In this document: positions 1-8,742 of the stretch, piece after piece
Layout: every line of letters starts with the position of its first letter
Numbering within the stretch: the first letter of the stretch is position 1
Assembly (NCBI RefSeq): GCF_900176135.1
Contig: NZ_FWWW01000075.1
Coordinates: 124,001 to 188,000, forward strand
DNA from: Hymenobacter roseosalivarius DSM 11622
Lineage (GTDB): Bacteria; Bacteroidota; Bacteroidia; Cytophagales; Hymenobacteraceae
DNA: 64,000 bases
Direction of reading: 5' to 3'
Translations under genes and position numbers: made by a program
Notes under the pieces: generated by a model
What the model was told of the DNA's origin: nothing
The model's database searches: none
The model's input: only the letters and a program-made list of their open reading frames with translations

Positions 1-141
1 GCGCGCCATCCAATCCAGCGACCGGGCATCATCGTGGGGGGCAAATCCGGCCAGCACCAGCAGCCCCGGTCCGATTTCTCCTACCGTCCGGCCTTCTACT
101 ACCACGCGGGCCTCCCGCACCCGCTGAACTACTACGCGCAT
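1..141 (-). CDS. dtd: D-aminoacyl-tRNA deacylase, N-terminal part
   Basis: The first 47 residues of a leftward gene that runs off the window. The start MRVVVQRVREARVVVEG and the following GEIGPGLLVLAGF match the N-terminus of DTD, which hydrolyses D-amino acids from mischarged tRNA in the cytoplasm. The start is the ATG whose complement lies at 139-141. The catalytic Thr and the C-terminal half lie outside the window, so integrity cannot be judged. The gene carries a copy of the GGGGGGCAAAT word (read here as Phe-Ala-Pro-His). Confidence 0.85.
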   Translation of the reverse strand, partial: MRVVVQRVREARVVVEGRTVGEIGPGLLVLAGFAPHDDARSLDWMAR

Positions 142-169
142 TGTTGAGCTTGAACAAAGTGTGTGGCGT

Positions 170-287
170 GGTCCTACGACTCCTTCTGTCGTAGGACCAC
201 TATCGTTGAACGACTCATTCAATCTAGGCTCGAACGTCAGCAACGATAATGGTACTACGAATTCCGCGGAGCGGTTCGTAGTACCAC
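170..287. repeat. Three-hairpin palindromic element, copy A
   Basis: Hairpin 1 pairs GGTCCTACGAC (170-180) with GTCGTAGGACC (188-198). A central stem pairs ACTATCGTTG (199-208) with CAACGATAAT (241-250). Hairpin 3 (251-287) pairs GGTACTACGAATTCCG with CGGTTCGTAGTACC. The same plan recurs at 7239-7349 and 36624-36728. It fills most of the gap between the dtd and membrane-protein genes. It looks like a REP/MITE-like non-coding element; no transposase is nearby. Confidence 0.75.
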
Positions 288-318
288 CGCAAGTAAAGCC
301 TTAATCTTGCCTTCTCAA

Positions 319-1839
319 ATGAAAGGGCCTGATCTGGGTCGCTCATCGTTAACGGTTAGGTGCCCCTTGAATCAGCGTTTGTTGCTCCTGTTTCTGGCTT
401 TACTGGTGGTTGCGGCCGTGCGGCTGTACGGACTGGCAGGCGCCGCCCTGCCCGATTATGATTCGGTGTATAACTGGCAAATCGTGCGGGAAGTAGCCGC
501 GGGCGACCTAACGCACTTGTTTCACCAGGGTGCCCCGCTGTTTTATCTGATTATCGCCCCTTTGGTATGGCTGGGGGGCAATTTTCACTTTCTACAACAC
601 GCCAACGCCTTATTGTCGGTGGTGGCAGTGGGCAGCCTGGCAACGTTCGTCGGGCGTGAAGCTCGTCTTTCCGCGTGGCAAACGGCTGGGTTAGCCCTGT
701 TCATCGGTACCTCGGTATTCCTGACCTTCTCCGGCCGCGACTTCACCATGAATTCCGGTAATCTGCTGGTGTTTGCCGGTCTGCTACGGGCTTATTATCA
801 TCGCCTACAGGTGCCCAGCCGCCAAACCCTGCTGCGGGCAGCCGTCTGGCTCATGCTGGGAATCGGCTTTAATTACCGCTTTTTATTCACTGTTCCGATT
901 CTGGTCGCTTTCGAGCTGCTGGCCGCCGATGACCTGTTGCTTCGGCGCGGTAACGCCTGGCGAGTCATAGCAATCTTAGTCGCGCCTTTTGTGGTGCTGG
1001 GCTTGGTGAGCTTAGTAGCAGGGTTGCCTTTGCAGCGCCAATGGCTGGCCGTGTATTATGGCCTGATCATGCGCGGCGAGCCCAACTTGGCCGGTAACGT
1101 CGGCATCTTCCACCTCGACCTACTCTACTACTTCTACTTTCTGCGCGACTTTGAGTCGCCGCTGGTGCTGCTGACGTTGCTGGTGGCACCAGTGCTGTGG
1201 CGGCGGGAGCTGTTTCAGCGGCAACAGCTGCCTAACCTAGCGCGCTACCTGGCCGTGTGGGGCTACTGTTTTTTGGCGGGCATGTCGCTGCTTATAAAAG
1301 CCCCCCGCGGGCTGCTGCTGGCGTATGGCGTCTTTTACGCGCTGACCTTTCTGAGTCTGCGCCGCCTGGTTTCTGGTAAAGTCCTGGGCGTGCTGGTGCT
1401 GCTGGCAGTTGGGTTCAACGTGTACCGCATTGAGCGCGAAGTGTATTCGTATGCGCCCACTAATTATCCGAAGGTGGCAGAATGGCTGCGGAATCAACGA
1501 GTTGCTAAGCTGCTCAGCACGATAGGGCAAGGGGCAGCACCTTTCGTCGCGTCAATGCCAGTAGTTGTCATTACCGATGAAAAGCAACTACCTGCCCTGC
1601 GTCAGCAAAGCTACCGCTATGTCCTGCTTGATGCCTACTGGCGCGTAGCCGGCGTTCAGCGGTTTGAGGCATTGCGTCGCCAACCGGCGGTAGCTGCCTG
1701 GCCCGAGTTACAGCTCACCTCACCTCTACTTTTTCTGGAACACTCAGAGTATACCGGCCTGACGTATCACCAGACCCTAGCCCGCCAGCAAGCCGCCGCC
1801 CGCGACTCTTTGCAGCTGCGGTTAATCCGGCTCGAGTAA
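319..1839 (+). CDS. Multi-pass membrane protein, GT-C glycosyltransferase-like
   Basis: A protein of about 506 residues with roughly ten hydrophobic segments over the first 350 residues, then a soluble C-terminal part of about 130 residues. The first segment is followed by a loop with an acidic LPDYDSVYN stretch, like the first external loop of GT-C (ArnT/PMT-type) enzymes that use polyprenyl-phosphate sugars. That fold assignment is an inference from topology; no family signature is certain. The ATG at 319 was preferred to an in-frame TTG at 307. It stands alone and converges with mltG. Codon use matches its neighbours. Confidence 0.6.
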   Translation: MKGPDLGRSSLTVRCPLNQRLLLLFLALLVVAAVRLYGLAGAALPDYDSVYNWQIVREVAAGDLTHLFHQGAPLFYLIIAPLVWLGGNFHFLQHANALLSVVAVGSLATFVGREARLSAWQTAGLALFIGTSVFLTFSGRDFTMNSGNLLVFAGLLRAYYHRLQVPSRQTLLRAAVWLMLGIGFNYRFLFTVPILVAFELLAADDLLLRRGNAWRVIAILVAPFVVLGLVSLVAGLPLQRQWLAVYYGLIMRGEPNLAGNVGIFHLDLLYYFYFLRDFESPLVLLTLLVAPVLWRRELFQRQQLPNLARYLAVWGYCFLAGMSLLIKAPRGLLLAYGVFYALTFLSLRRLVSGKVLGVLVLLAVGFNVYRIEREVYSYAPTNYPKVAEWLRNQRVAKLLSTIGQGAAPFVASMPVVVITDEKQLPALRQQSYRYVLLDAYWRVAGVQRFEALRRQPAVAAWPELQLTSPLLFLEHSEYTGLTYHQTLARQQAAARDSLQLRLIRLE

Positions 1840-1856
1840 GTGGATATATTTATAAG

Positions 1857-1889
1857 ACCGTCATGCGGCGCAGCGCGCAGCATGACGGT
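1857..1889. terminator. Hairpin between convergent genes
   Basis: ACCGTCATGC (1857-1866) pairs perfectly with GCATGACGGT (1880-1889) around a GC-rich loop, 18 bp after the stop of the membrane-protein gene and before the mltG stop. It has no strong T run. It resembles the ends of the TCATGCTGAG repeat family seen near 14.5 and 23.0 kb, so it may be a short repeat copy acting as a bidirectional terminator. Confidence 0.45.
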
Positions 1890-1924
1890 TAAGAAGAGAT
1901 AACATTACGATCCCCCAAATAGCT

Positions 1925-2998
1925 CTACCGCCGAATCTTCAAGCTATCGAGCGTGCGTTGATAGCGGCGGGCATTGCGGCGGTGTTCGGCGTAGGTGGCA
2001 GCAAAATCGGAGTAGCCGCTAAAGTCGGGGCGGGCACAGAAGAAAAGGTAGTCGTGGGCGGCGGGCTTGAGCACCGCGTTCAGGCTCTGCCGATTAGCCG
2101 AGGTAATGGGGCCGGGGGGCAACCCTTTGTGCTTGTACGTATTATAAGGCGAATCCACGAATTTATCTTTGTTGAGCACGCGCCGTACCCCGAAGTTGCC
2201 AATGGCCCACAGTAGCGTCGGGTCAGCCTGCAGGCGCATGCCCTGGCGCAGCCGGTTAAGGTACACGCCGGCAATAATGGGCTTATCCTCCGGCTTAGCC
2301 GTTTCACGCTGCACAATGCTGGCCAGCACATGCACCTGCGCTGGCGAGAGCTTTAAAGAATCGGCCCGCTGGCGGCGCTCCGGTGTCCAAAAGCGACGAT
2401 GAACCGCAGCTGCTGAATCGAGAAATTGCTCAGCAGAAGTGTTCCACAGGAATCGATAAGGACCAGGCAAAAATATGGTCAGCACCGTAGTGGTGTCGAG
2501 CTGGTAGCGGCGGCGTAAAAAACTGTCGTCCTGCAACAAAGCGCGCAGCGTAGTTGAGTTGGCTTCTAGCTGGGGGGTAATTTGACCTACCAGCTGCGGC
2601 TTGTATTTGAAGGCGTTCAGCTCAAAAGCAACCGTATCCTGCTCGCCGTTCATCAGCTTATCGAGCAAGGCATCATTGCCCAAGCCGGCCTCCAACCGAT
2701 ACCGGCCCGGCCGCACCTGCCTCGCATACTCCCGGTGTTCTGCCAGCCAAACAAAGGTTTCCGGCTCCTGTAGCAACTCCTGCCGCCGAATAGAGTCGAG
2801 CACCGCCTGAAACGAAGAACCCGTATGGATATACAAATATGCGGGCCCAAAAGGCGAAACGGCCACGTTGGGTTTCCACCGTACGCGCCAGGCCGCATAC
2901 AGCCCCGTGCCTGCCAAGACGAAGACGACGGCCAGAAAAATGCCCCCCAGCCAGCGCCAGCGCCGATTTGGGGAGTGAGAAGAAGCTACTTTATTCAA
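1925..2998 (-). CDS. mltG: Endolytic murein transglycosylase MltG (YceG-like)
   Basis: A 357-residue inner-membrane enzyme that cuts nascent peptidoglycan strands and is thought to set glycan chain ends. One N-terminal transmembrane segment lies at about residues 16-37. The periplasmic YceG/MltG domain ends with the family signatures ASIVQRETAKPEDKP (catalytic Glu at about 232), GMRLQADPT and GLPPGPI. Length is normal for the family. No in-frame ATG lies upstream of the hydrophobic segment; the only suitable start is a TTG at 2996-2998, so translation probably begins there. It is followed on the same strand, upstream in coordinate order of transcription, by the methyltransferase gene at 3038-3817, 39 bp away, so the two may be co-transcribed. 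Confidence 0.9.
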   Translation of the reverse strand: MNKVASSHSPNRRWRWLGGIFLAVVFVLAGTGLYAAWRVRWKPNVAVSPFGPAYLYIHTGSSFQAVLDSIRRQELLQEPETFVWLAEHREYARQVRPGRYRLEAGLGNDALLDKLMNGEQDTVAFELNAFKYKPQLVGQITPQLEANSTTLRALLQDDSFLRRRYQLDTTTVLTIFLPGPYRFLWNTSAEQFLDSAAAVHRRFWTPERRQRADSLKLSPAQVHVLASIVQRETAKPEDKPIIAGVYLNRLRQGMRLQADPTLLWAIGNFGVRRVLNKDKFVDSPYNTYKHKGLPPGPITSANRQSLNAVLKPAAHDYLFFCARPDFSGYSDFAATYAEHRRNARRYQRTLDSLKIRR

Positions 2999-3037
2999 AC
3001 CTGATTCGTATCAACAAATGCGTATTAACGTGGGCGC

Positions 3038-3817
3038 CTATCCAGGCTTTTCTGCTCTCGCAACGAGGCGCTGCCACACAAAAGTATACTCATCGGGGGG
3101 CTCTACCCGAATTTGAAAAGCTTCTACGGCGGCGGGTGGCGCTTCGGCGAAGGCTTGGCGTACGGCCGCGGCTGCCTCATCCACGCAACCCGCTTTTTCC
3201 AGCCAGTCATTCAGCGACATGGGCGTAGTGCCACCCGCTAAAGTCATTGCCTGTACCGTTAGCCCCGCGTCAGTTAGCGCTTGCCGCCACTCACTCGGGG
3301 CAAGGTTGCGGGCGTGCGAGGGGTCGCGGAAAGTTTCCACGCGGTTTTGCCACTGGCCTGTTGTTGGATCATCATCAGGAATAGTAGTGTCAGCCAGCAA
3401 AAAACGCCCCCCAGGAAGCAGTACTCGATTCACTTCAACCAGGAAAGCCGGTACCGACTGAAAATGATGGGGCGCAATCCGACACGTAACCACGGAAAAA
3501 CTAGCATCTGGAAAAGGTATTGTCTCTGCGGCGCCCTCCTGCCAGCGCACATTCGTAAGGCCGCGTGCAACCTGATTCCGCTGCGCCTGCGCCAGCATTC
3601 CCGGCGATACATCCAGCCCCACCACCGACTGGACGTGGGGGGCAAATGCAAGCGCGGTAAAGCCCGTACCGGTGGCCACATCTAAGACCGTATCCCTGGA
3701 ATGGCACGCTGCCTGTGCCAGCAGCCATTCCAGGGAAGAGGCCGTCCAGGAGTTCCACTGCGCATTATAGTGCGGCGCTTGGCGGTCAAATTGTTCTTTG
3801 GCGGAGCTGGGGGGCAT
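3038..3817 (-). CDS. Class I SAM-dependent methyltransferase, UbiE-like
   Basis: A 259-residue soluble protein of the class I Rossmann methyltransferase fold. Motif I is VLDVATGTGFT at about residues 44-54, and the acidic end of strand 2 is VVGLDVSPGML. The region EGAAETIPFPDASFSVVTCR fits the post-III motifs of UbiE/Coq5-type enzymes. The N-terminal AKEQFDRQAPHYN is also typical. The substrate cannot be read from the sequence, and quinone methylation is only one option. The gene starts with ATG at 3817 and ends 39 bp before mltG. The motif-I region reads through a GGGGGGCAAAT word as Ala-Phe-Ala-Pro-His. Confidence 0.8.
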   Translation of the reverse strand: MPPSSAKEQFDRQAPHYNAQWNSWTASSLEWLLAQAACHSRDTVLDVATGTGFTALAFAPHVQSVVGLDVSPGMLAQAQRNQVARGLTNVRWQEGAAETIPFPDASFSVVTCRIAPHHFQSVPAFLVEVNRVLLPGGRFLLADTTIPDDDPTTGQWQNRVETFRDPSHARNLAPSEWRQALTDAGLTVQAMTLAGGTTPMSLNDWLEKAGCVDEAAAAVRQAFAEAPPAAVEAFQIRVEPPDEYTFVWQRLVARAEKPG

Positions 3818-3821
3818 TTTT

Positions 3822-3939
3822 GGGTAGGGGGGCTTTGCACGCGCCCGTTGTTGTTTAGGTGTTTTACGTGTAGTGATGGTTTAGGTATGCCGCCCCGGAG
3901 CATCGTTCGACGACGGGCGCGTACCACGCGCCCCTACCC
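3822..3939. repeat. Imperfect inverted repeat pair
   Basis: The arms 3822-3847 (starting GGGTAGGGG, ending CACGCGCCCG) and 3914-3939 (CGGGCGCGTACCACGCGCC and onward) are complementary at about 20 of 26 positions, with about 66 bp between. The right arm overlaps the last codons and stop (3934-3936) of the leftward regulator gene. Such GGGGCGCGTGGTACGCGCC blocks look like a dispersed genomic repeat. Confidence 0.55.
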
Positions 3940-5421
3940 GCCATGCACCAGTGTGGCTACCGCTTCGGCCAGTTGCTGCCGCCGCTGCTGGCGCTCAATT
4001 TCTAGGGGTGGGGCCGAGCGCACCTCACAGTCAGGAATGGAGCACCGCTCACAGGTTTCATTCACGATGCGCAGCGGAATAGCCGGGTCGCCGATAAAAC
4101 GAACTTTGCGCTTCAGGTTCTCGTCGCAGAGCAGCCCAACCGTTACGCTCACGGCCGGCTCCGTGGCGGTCGAGGCGCGGGCCAGCGTCAGGCAGATATA
4201 CTCGTTATCGGTGCCGTAATAGCGGGAGCGTTGGGCGCCAATGGCCACCGTGGGCGCGCCCGGCTTCGCTTGCAGGCGCAGCTCGGCCAGCAGGCGCAGC
4301 GAAATCCAGCGCCGGCAATAGTGCTCATGCAGCTCGTTGCCGTGCGGGTTGTGCAGGCGCGAAAGGTGCAGTTCCTTTGTCAGCTCGTAAGGTGCCGTAG
4401 CGTTTGCCTGATCGAAGCGCAGGAAAAACAGGCTTTGGAGGCCAAAATGCCGGGGCAGCAGATTAGTCAGGCGCTGCATGAACATTTCCGGCGACACATT
4501 ATACTTGGTCAGCAAGCTCAGCCATTGGCTTTCATCCCATTTGGTGGCGTCAAACAGCTTTTGCAAATCCCGCACCAGGGCTTCTTCCTCCATCAGCAGC
4601 GCCCCGGCGAAGTAAGAGGCCTTAAAATTATTGAGTACCTCATCGAAAGAGCGCACTGGGAAACTGGCATTCACATACGGCCGCTCGCGCAGGTTGAGAT
4701 AGTGAAACGCTACCTCCCGTCCAAGTACGAAAGCCTCCTGCGCACTGCTCAAGCCGGGCCGCAGCAACAGCCGGCGGGTTTTGGGCTGGAACACCGACCG
4801 TAACCGTCCCAACGAAGCATATTCATCTAACAGGCTGCGGTCCAGTGAGTATCCATACTTATCAGTCAGTACGCGCTCCAGCTGGCGCGTGTCGAAGGGC
4901 GCGGCGGCGTTTAGCTTTTGCTCTACCGTGAAGGTGCGTACATCCTGCTCCAACTCCTCAAAATAGTTGTCGTGCATTTCCTGGTAGGAGCGCAGAGCCG
5001 CCAGAAAAAAATGCTCCTGCCGCATCTCGTAGTTGCGGCCAATCTCAAACAAGGTGCTGATAAAGGCATTCATTTTGGCCGGCGCATCCGCAATCAGCTC
5101 CACGATGCGCATTGGGTCCAGCCCAAACATCTCCAGCGGAAACTCCTTGAGCAAGTCCGACTGGAGCAGCTCCGAAATGGGCTCCAGCTTACGGCTCAGC
5201 GTAAGCGATGTAAGCTGATCGTAGCTCACGCCTAGTACCTTACTCAGACTCAGTATTTTATCCGCCTTCGGATATTTCTTGCCTTTCTCAATCTCATTGA
5301 GGTACGAGACCGATACATCGCAGGCGCGGGCCATCTCGGCGGGAGTCAGCCCTCGCTCTTGCCGCAACTCACGAAGCTTCAACCCAAAAATCAATCGTAC
5401 TATCTGACCGTGACTAAGCAT
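3934..5421 (-). CDS. XRE-family regulator, ScfR/RamB-like
   Basis: A 495-residue regulator. An XRE helix-turn-helix lies at about residues 13-68 (LTPAEMARACDVSVSYLNEI). It is followed by a long region of the IrrE/M78-like and short-chain fatty acyl regulator (DUF2083) type. The M78 zinc motif is not intact: the region reads LGREVAFHYL near residue 238, without HExxH. The C-terminus has a Cys motif CERCSIPDC at about 458. RamB-type proteins with this plan control glyoxylate and propionate/acetate genes in actinobacteria (family knowledge). It is divergent from aceB, so control of the glyoxylate shunt is a strong inference. The start is ATG 5421. Confidence 0.82.
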   Translation of the reverse strand: MLSHGQIVRLIFGLKLRELRQERGLTPAEMARACDVSVSYLNEIEKGKKYPKADKILSLSKVLGVSYDQLTSLTLSRKLEPISELLQSDLLKEFPLEMFGLDPMRIVELIADAPAKMNAFISTLFEIGRNYEMRQEHFFLAALRSYQEMHDNYFEELEQDVRTFTVEQKLNAAAPFDTRQLERVLTDKYGYSLDRSLLDEYASLGRLRSVFQPKTRRLLLRPGLSSAQEAFVLGREVAFHYLNLRERPYVNASFPVRSFDEVLNNFKASYFAGALLMEEEALVRDLQKLFDATKWDESQWLSLLTKYNVSPEMFMQRLTNLLPRHFGLQSLFFLRFDQANATAPYELTKELHLSRLHNPHGNELHEHYCRRWISLRLLAELRLQAKPGAPTVAIGAQRSRYYGTDNEYICLTLARASTATEPAVSVTVGLLCDENLKRKVRFIGDPAIPLRIVNETCERCSIPDCEVRSAPPLEIERQQRRQQLAEAVATLVHGG

Positions 5422-5485
5422 ATTAATATAGATGCGACGGGACGCCTTGTTCCTTCCGTCTTGATACTTAGTGTTGAAAGGTTGA

Positions 5486-5493
5486 CAAATCTA
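5486..5493 (-). promoter_or_regulatory. -7 element for the RamB-like gene
   Basis: The complement reads TAGATTTG, a full match to the Bacteroidota TAnnTTTG element, about 65 bp before the leftward start codon. No clear TTTG -33 box is visible at the expected spacing. It would place the two divergent start sites about 80-90 bp apart. Confidence 0.5.
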
Positions 5494-5519
5494 CGCTTTG
5501 TGAGCGATTATTAAATATT

Positions 5520-5533
5520 AGCGAATATTCGCT
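5520..5533. promoter_or_regulatory. Candidate operator palindrome
   Basis: A perfect 14-bp palindrome, AGCGAATATTCGCT, with a further half-site AATTCGCT at 5544-5551. It overlaps the -33 region of the aceB promoter in the space between aceB and the divergent XRE-type regulator. This fits an operator for that regulator, which an HTH dimer could bind. Confidence 0.6.
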
Positions 5534-5563
5534 TGTTTAATAAAATTCGCTTAGTTATGTTTG
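5533..5563 (+). promoter_or_regulatory. aceB promoter
   Basis: TTG at 5533-5535, then 20 bp, then TATGTTTG at 5556-5563, which matches the Bacteroidota TAnnTTTG -7 element. Transcription would begin near 5570, giving a leader of about 30 nt before the aceB ATG. Confidence 0.65.
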
Positions 5564-5601
5564 GTGCATAGTGTATTCAACCCGCCAAACCACTCTCAGC
5601 T

Positions 5602-7230
5602 ATGACCTTCTCCGAGCCGCACATGCTAGTATCACTCCCGAAGTATTTGGCCCCCGAGCGGGTAAAAGTGCTAGGTGCATATACAGCAGAGTTTGCCGAA
5701 ATTCTGACGCCATCTGCGTTAGCCTTTGTTGCCGAGCTGCACCGGCGCTTCGACCGCACCCGCCGCGACTTGCTGGCCCGGCGCGTAGCACGCCAAAAAG
5801 AATTTGCCGCCGGCAAGCTCCCCGATTTTATATCCGAAACACGGCTCATCCGTGAAAAGCCATGGACCGTAGCGCCCCTGCCCACCGATCTGCTCGACCG
5901 CCGTGTGGAAATCACCGGGCCCGCGGAGCGCAAAATGATTATCAACGCCCTGAACTCAGGCGCCAAAGTGTTCATGGCCGACCTGGAGGACTCGAATTCT
6001 CCTACCTGGGCCAACGTCGTTGGGGGGCAAATTAACCTGCGTGATGCGGTACGCCGCACTATTTCGCTCAGCACACCCACGAAAGAATATCGCTTGAATG
6101 AGGAAATCGCCACGCTCATTGTGCGGCCGCGCGGCTGGCATCTGCTCGAAAAACATGTGTTGGTGGATGGCGAGCCCATCAGCGCCGCCCTGTTTGACTT
6201 TGGCTTATACTTTTTCCATAATGCCCACGAACTGCTGGCGCGGGGTAGCGGCCCTTACTTTTACCTTCCCAAAATCGAAAGTCACTTGGAGGCCCGGCTG
6301 TGGAATGATGTGTTTGGCATTGCCCAATGGTCGCTCAAGATTCCAAAAAGCAGTATTAAAGCAACGGTGTTAATTGAGACGCTGCCCGCCAGCTTCGAGT
6401 TAAACGAGATATTGTATGAGCTGCGCGACCACTCGGCGGGTCTGAACTGCGGGCGCTGGGATTATATCTTTTCCTATATCAAGCGCCTGGGCCTGAACCC
6501 CGATTTCCGCCTGCCTGACCGTGCCCAGGTAACCATGACGGTGCCGTTTATGGCGGCTTATTCCCAGCTTGTTGTCCAGACCTGTCACCGGCGCGGCGTG
6601 CACGCCATTGGGGGCATGGCCGCTCAGATTCCCATCAAAAATGACCCGGATGCCAACGAGTCCGCACTGGAAAAAGTCAGGCAGGATAAAGTACGCGAGG
6701 CCAAAAACGGCCACGACGGAACCTGGGTAGCGCATCCGGGTCTGGTGCCCATCGCCTTGCAGGTATTCAATGAATTGATGCCCAGTGCCAACCAGATAGA
6801 GCGCAAGCGCGAAGACGTGCACGTAACTGCCGCCGACCTGGTGCAAGCGCCGCAAGGCACCATTACCGAAGCCGGCCTGCGCCTGAATATCGACGTGGCT
6901 ATTCGGTACCTCGAGGCATGGCTGGGAGGCAATGGGTGCGTGCCGCTTTATAATCTAATGGAAGACGCCGCCACCGCCGAAATATCACGGGCGCAGATGT
7001 GGCAGTGGCTGCACACGCCTGGTACCACCCTAGAGGATGGCCGCCCCGTCACGCTGGAACTGTACCGTTCGCTCATCACCGATCAGATAGCCCTTATGCG
7101 CAAAGCAATAGGAGAGGAGAATTTCACGCAAGGCCATTATGAACAAGCCGCCCGCCTCTTCGACCGTCTTGTGACGACCAAGGAATTCACCGAGTTTCTA
7201 ACCCTACCGGCTTACGAACAACTAGCCTAG
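5602..7230 (+). CDS. aceB: Malate synthase A
   Basis: A 542-residue cytoplasmic enzyme that condenses glyoxylate with acetyl-CoA to malate, the second step of the glyoxylate shunt. Family signatures are clear: [31 protein letters not shown], the core [17 protein letters not shown] at about residue 275, [14 protein letters not shown], and [19 protein letters not shown]. Length is normal for the short (A) isoform. The start ATG at 5602 lies about 30 nt after the predicted transcription start. It shares its control region with the RamB-like gene, and an isocitrate lyase gene follows after 228 bp that hold a three-hairpin repeat. Confidence 0.95.
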   Translation: MTFSEPHMLVSLPKYLAPERVKVLGAYTAEFAEILTPSALAFVAELHRRFDRTRRDLLARRVARQKEFAAGKLPDFISETRLIREKPWTVAPLPTDLLDRRVEITGPAERKMIINALNSGAKVFMADLEDSNSPTWANVVGGQINLRDAVRRTISLSTPTKEYRLNEEIATLIVRPRGWHLLEKHVLVDGEPISAALFDFGLYFFHNAHELLARGSGPYFYLPKIESHLEARLWNDVFGIAQWSLKIPKSSIKATVLIETLPASFELNEILYELRDHSAGLNCGRWDYIFSYIKRLGLNPDFRLPDRAQVTMTVPFMAAYSQLVVQTCHRRGVHAIGGMAAQIPIKNDPDANESALEKVRQDKVREAKNGHDGTWVAHPGLVPIALQVFNELMPSANQIERKREDVHVTAADLVQAPQGTITEAGLRLNIDVAIRYLEAWLGGNGCVPLYNLMEDAATAEISRAQMWQWLHTPGTTLEDGRPVTLELYRSLITDQIALMRKAIGEENFTQGHYEQAARLFDRLVTTKEFTEFLTLPAYEQLA

Positions 7231-7238
7231 GTCGCCGC

Positions 7239-7349
7239 GGTACTACCAATTCCGAGGAGCGGTTGGTAGTACCACTATCGTTGAACGACCCACGTTGGGG
7301 CAGACATCCACAACGATAGTGGTACTACGACAGAAAAAGTCGTAGTACC
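7239..7349. repeat. Three-hairpin palindromic element, copy B
   Basis: Hairpin 1 (7239-7273) pairs GGTACTACCAATTCCG with CGGTTGGTAGTACC. The central stem pairs ACTATCGTTG (7274-7283) with CAACGATAGT (7311-7320). Hairpin 3 pairs GGTACTACGAC (7321-7331) with GTCGTAGTACC (7339-7349). It begins 8 bp after the aceB stop and separates aceB from aceA. The remaining 7350-7458 holds no gene that I can see. Confidence 0.8.
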
Positions 7350-7458
7350 ACCCCGCCCGCTTACCGATTTCCTCTTTTCTCTGCGAAAAAGCCGCTTTCC
7401 TGAGCAGCATGGACATGCTTAGCCCTTTTTTAACGCTAATTCTTAACCATAAACCGCC

Positions 7459-8742
7459 ATGAACAAGCCCGAACGCATTGCCGCCATCAACCAGGACTGG
7501 ACCAGTAATCCGCGCTGGCAGGGCATTAGCCGGCCTTATACCGCCGAGGAAGTAGTGAAGCTGCAAAATTCCATGAAGATTGAGTATTCCTTGGCCCGGC
7601 AGGGCGCTGAGCGGCTGTGGCAGCTGCTGCACTCGGAGGAGTACGTGGCCGGACTGGGCGCGCTTACCGGCAACCAGGCCGTGCAGGAAGTGCAGGCTGG
7701 CCTGAACGCCATCTACCTCAGCGGCTGGCAGGTAGCCGCCGATGCCAACGGCGCCGGTCAGATGTACCCTGACTAGAGCCTCTACCCTGCCGACAGCGTG
7801 CCCAACGCAGTTAAGCGCATCAATAATGCGCTGCTCCGCGCCAATTAGATTCAGAACCTGACCGGTGACGGCGACGTGCATTGGCTGGTGCCCATCGTGG
7901 CCGACGCGGAAGCGGGCTTTGGCGGTAATCTGAACGCCTTTGAGCTGATGAAGATGATGATTGAGGCCGGGGCCGCCGGGGTGCATTTCGAAGATCAGCT
8001 GTCCTCGGCCAAGAAATGCGGGCACCTGGGGGGCAAAGTGCTCGTGCCCACTCAGGAAGCTATCAACAAGCTGGTCGCCGCCCGCCTGGCCACCGACGTG
8101 CTGGGCGTACCCACGCTGATCGTGGCTCGCACCGACGCCGATGCCGCCGACCTGATCACGAGCGACGTGGATGAGCGCGACCTGCGCTTCGTGCTCAGTG
8201 AGGACGGCCGCACCAGCGAAGGCTTCTACCGCGTACGGCCCGGCGTGGAGTCGTGCATTGCCCGCGGCCTGGCCTACTACGCGCCCTACGCCGACATGAT
8301 CTGGATGGAAACGTCGCACCCCGACCTGGCGCAGGCGCGGCAGTTTGCCGAAGCTATTCATGCCCAGTACCCCGGCAAGCTGCTGGCCTACAACTGCTCG
8401 CCATCCTTTAACTGGGCCAGCAAGCTGAGCGTGGAGCAGATGGAAAGCTTCCGCGAAGAGCTGGCGGCCCTAGGCTACAAATTTCAGTTTATCACCCTGG
8501 CCGGCTTCCATGCCCTGAATACCAGCATGTTTGAGCTGGCCCTAGCCTACCGCGACCGGGGCATGGCCGGCTACTCCGAGTTGCAGGAGCGGGAGTTTGC
8601 TTTGCAAAAGCAGGGTTTCAAAGCCGTGAAGCACCAGTCTTCCGTGGGCACCGGCTACTTCGACGCGGTGCAAAACGTGGTGTCGGGGGGCAAAACCAGC
8701 ACGGCCGCGCTGGTCGGCTCCACGGAAGAAGCACAATTCTAA
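7459..8742 (+). pseudogene. aceA: Isocitrate lyase with two in-frame amber codons
   Basis: Conceptually 427 codons, the usual length of isocitrate lyase, which splits isocitrate into glyoxylate and succinate. Family blocks are intact: [24 protein letters not shown], the catalytic [44 protein letters not shown] and the C-terminus GSTEEAQF. The frame is open except for TAG at 7774-7776 (codon 106, after MYPD) and TAG at 7846-7848 (codon 130, before IQNL). In the family both positions are glutamine (MYPDQSLYP, ADQIQ), so each is a CAG-to-TAG change. TAG ends other genes here (aceB, argF'), so reassignment is unlikely. It is either a young pseudogene, a read-through gene, or a sequence error. A restart at GTG 7876 would lack the N-terminal third. 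Confidence 0.85.

Noticed and set aside
7774..7848. Amber codon reassignment to glutamine in this organism
   Set aside because: TAG is the stop codon of aceB and argF' in this window, and no other gene has an internal TAG, so a general reassignment is unlikely.
7243..8361. Long open frame on the left strand opposite aceA
   Set aside because: It has no family features; it is a shadow of the GC-rich aceA codons on the other strand.
7876..8742. A shorter gene starting at GTG 7876 inside aceA
   Set aside because: It would lack the N-terminal third of isocitrate lyase, and the frame upstream is clearly the same enzyme; the break is better described by two nonsense codons.
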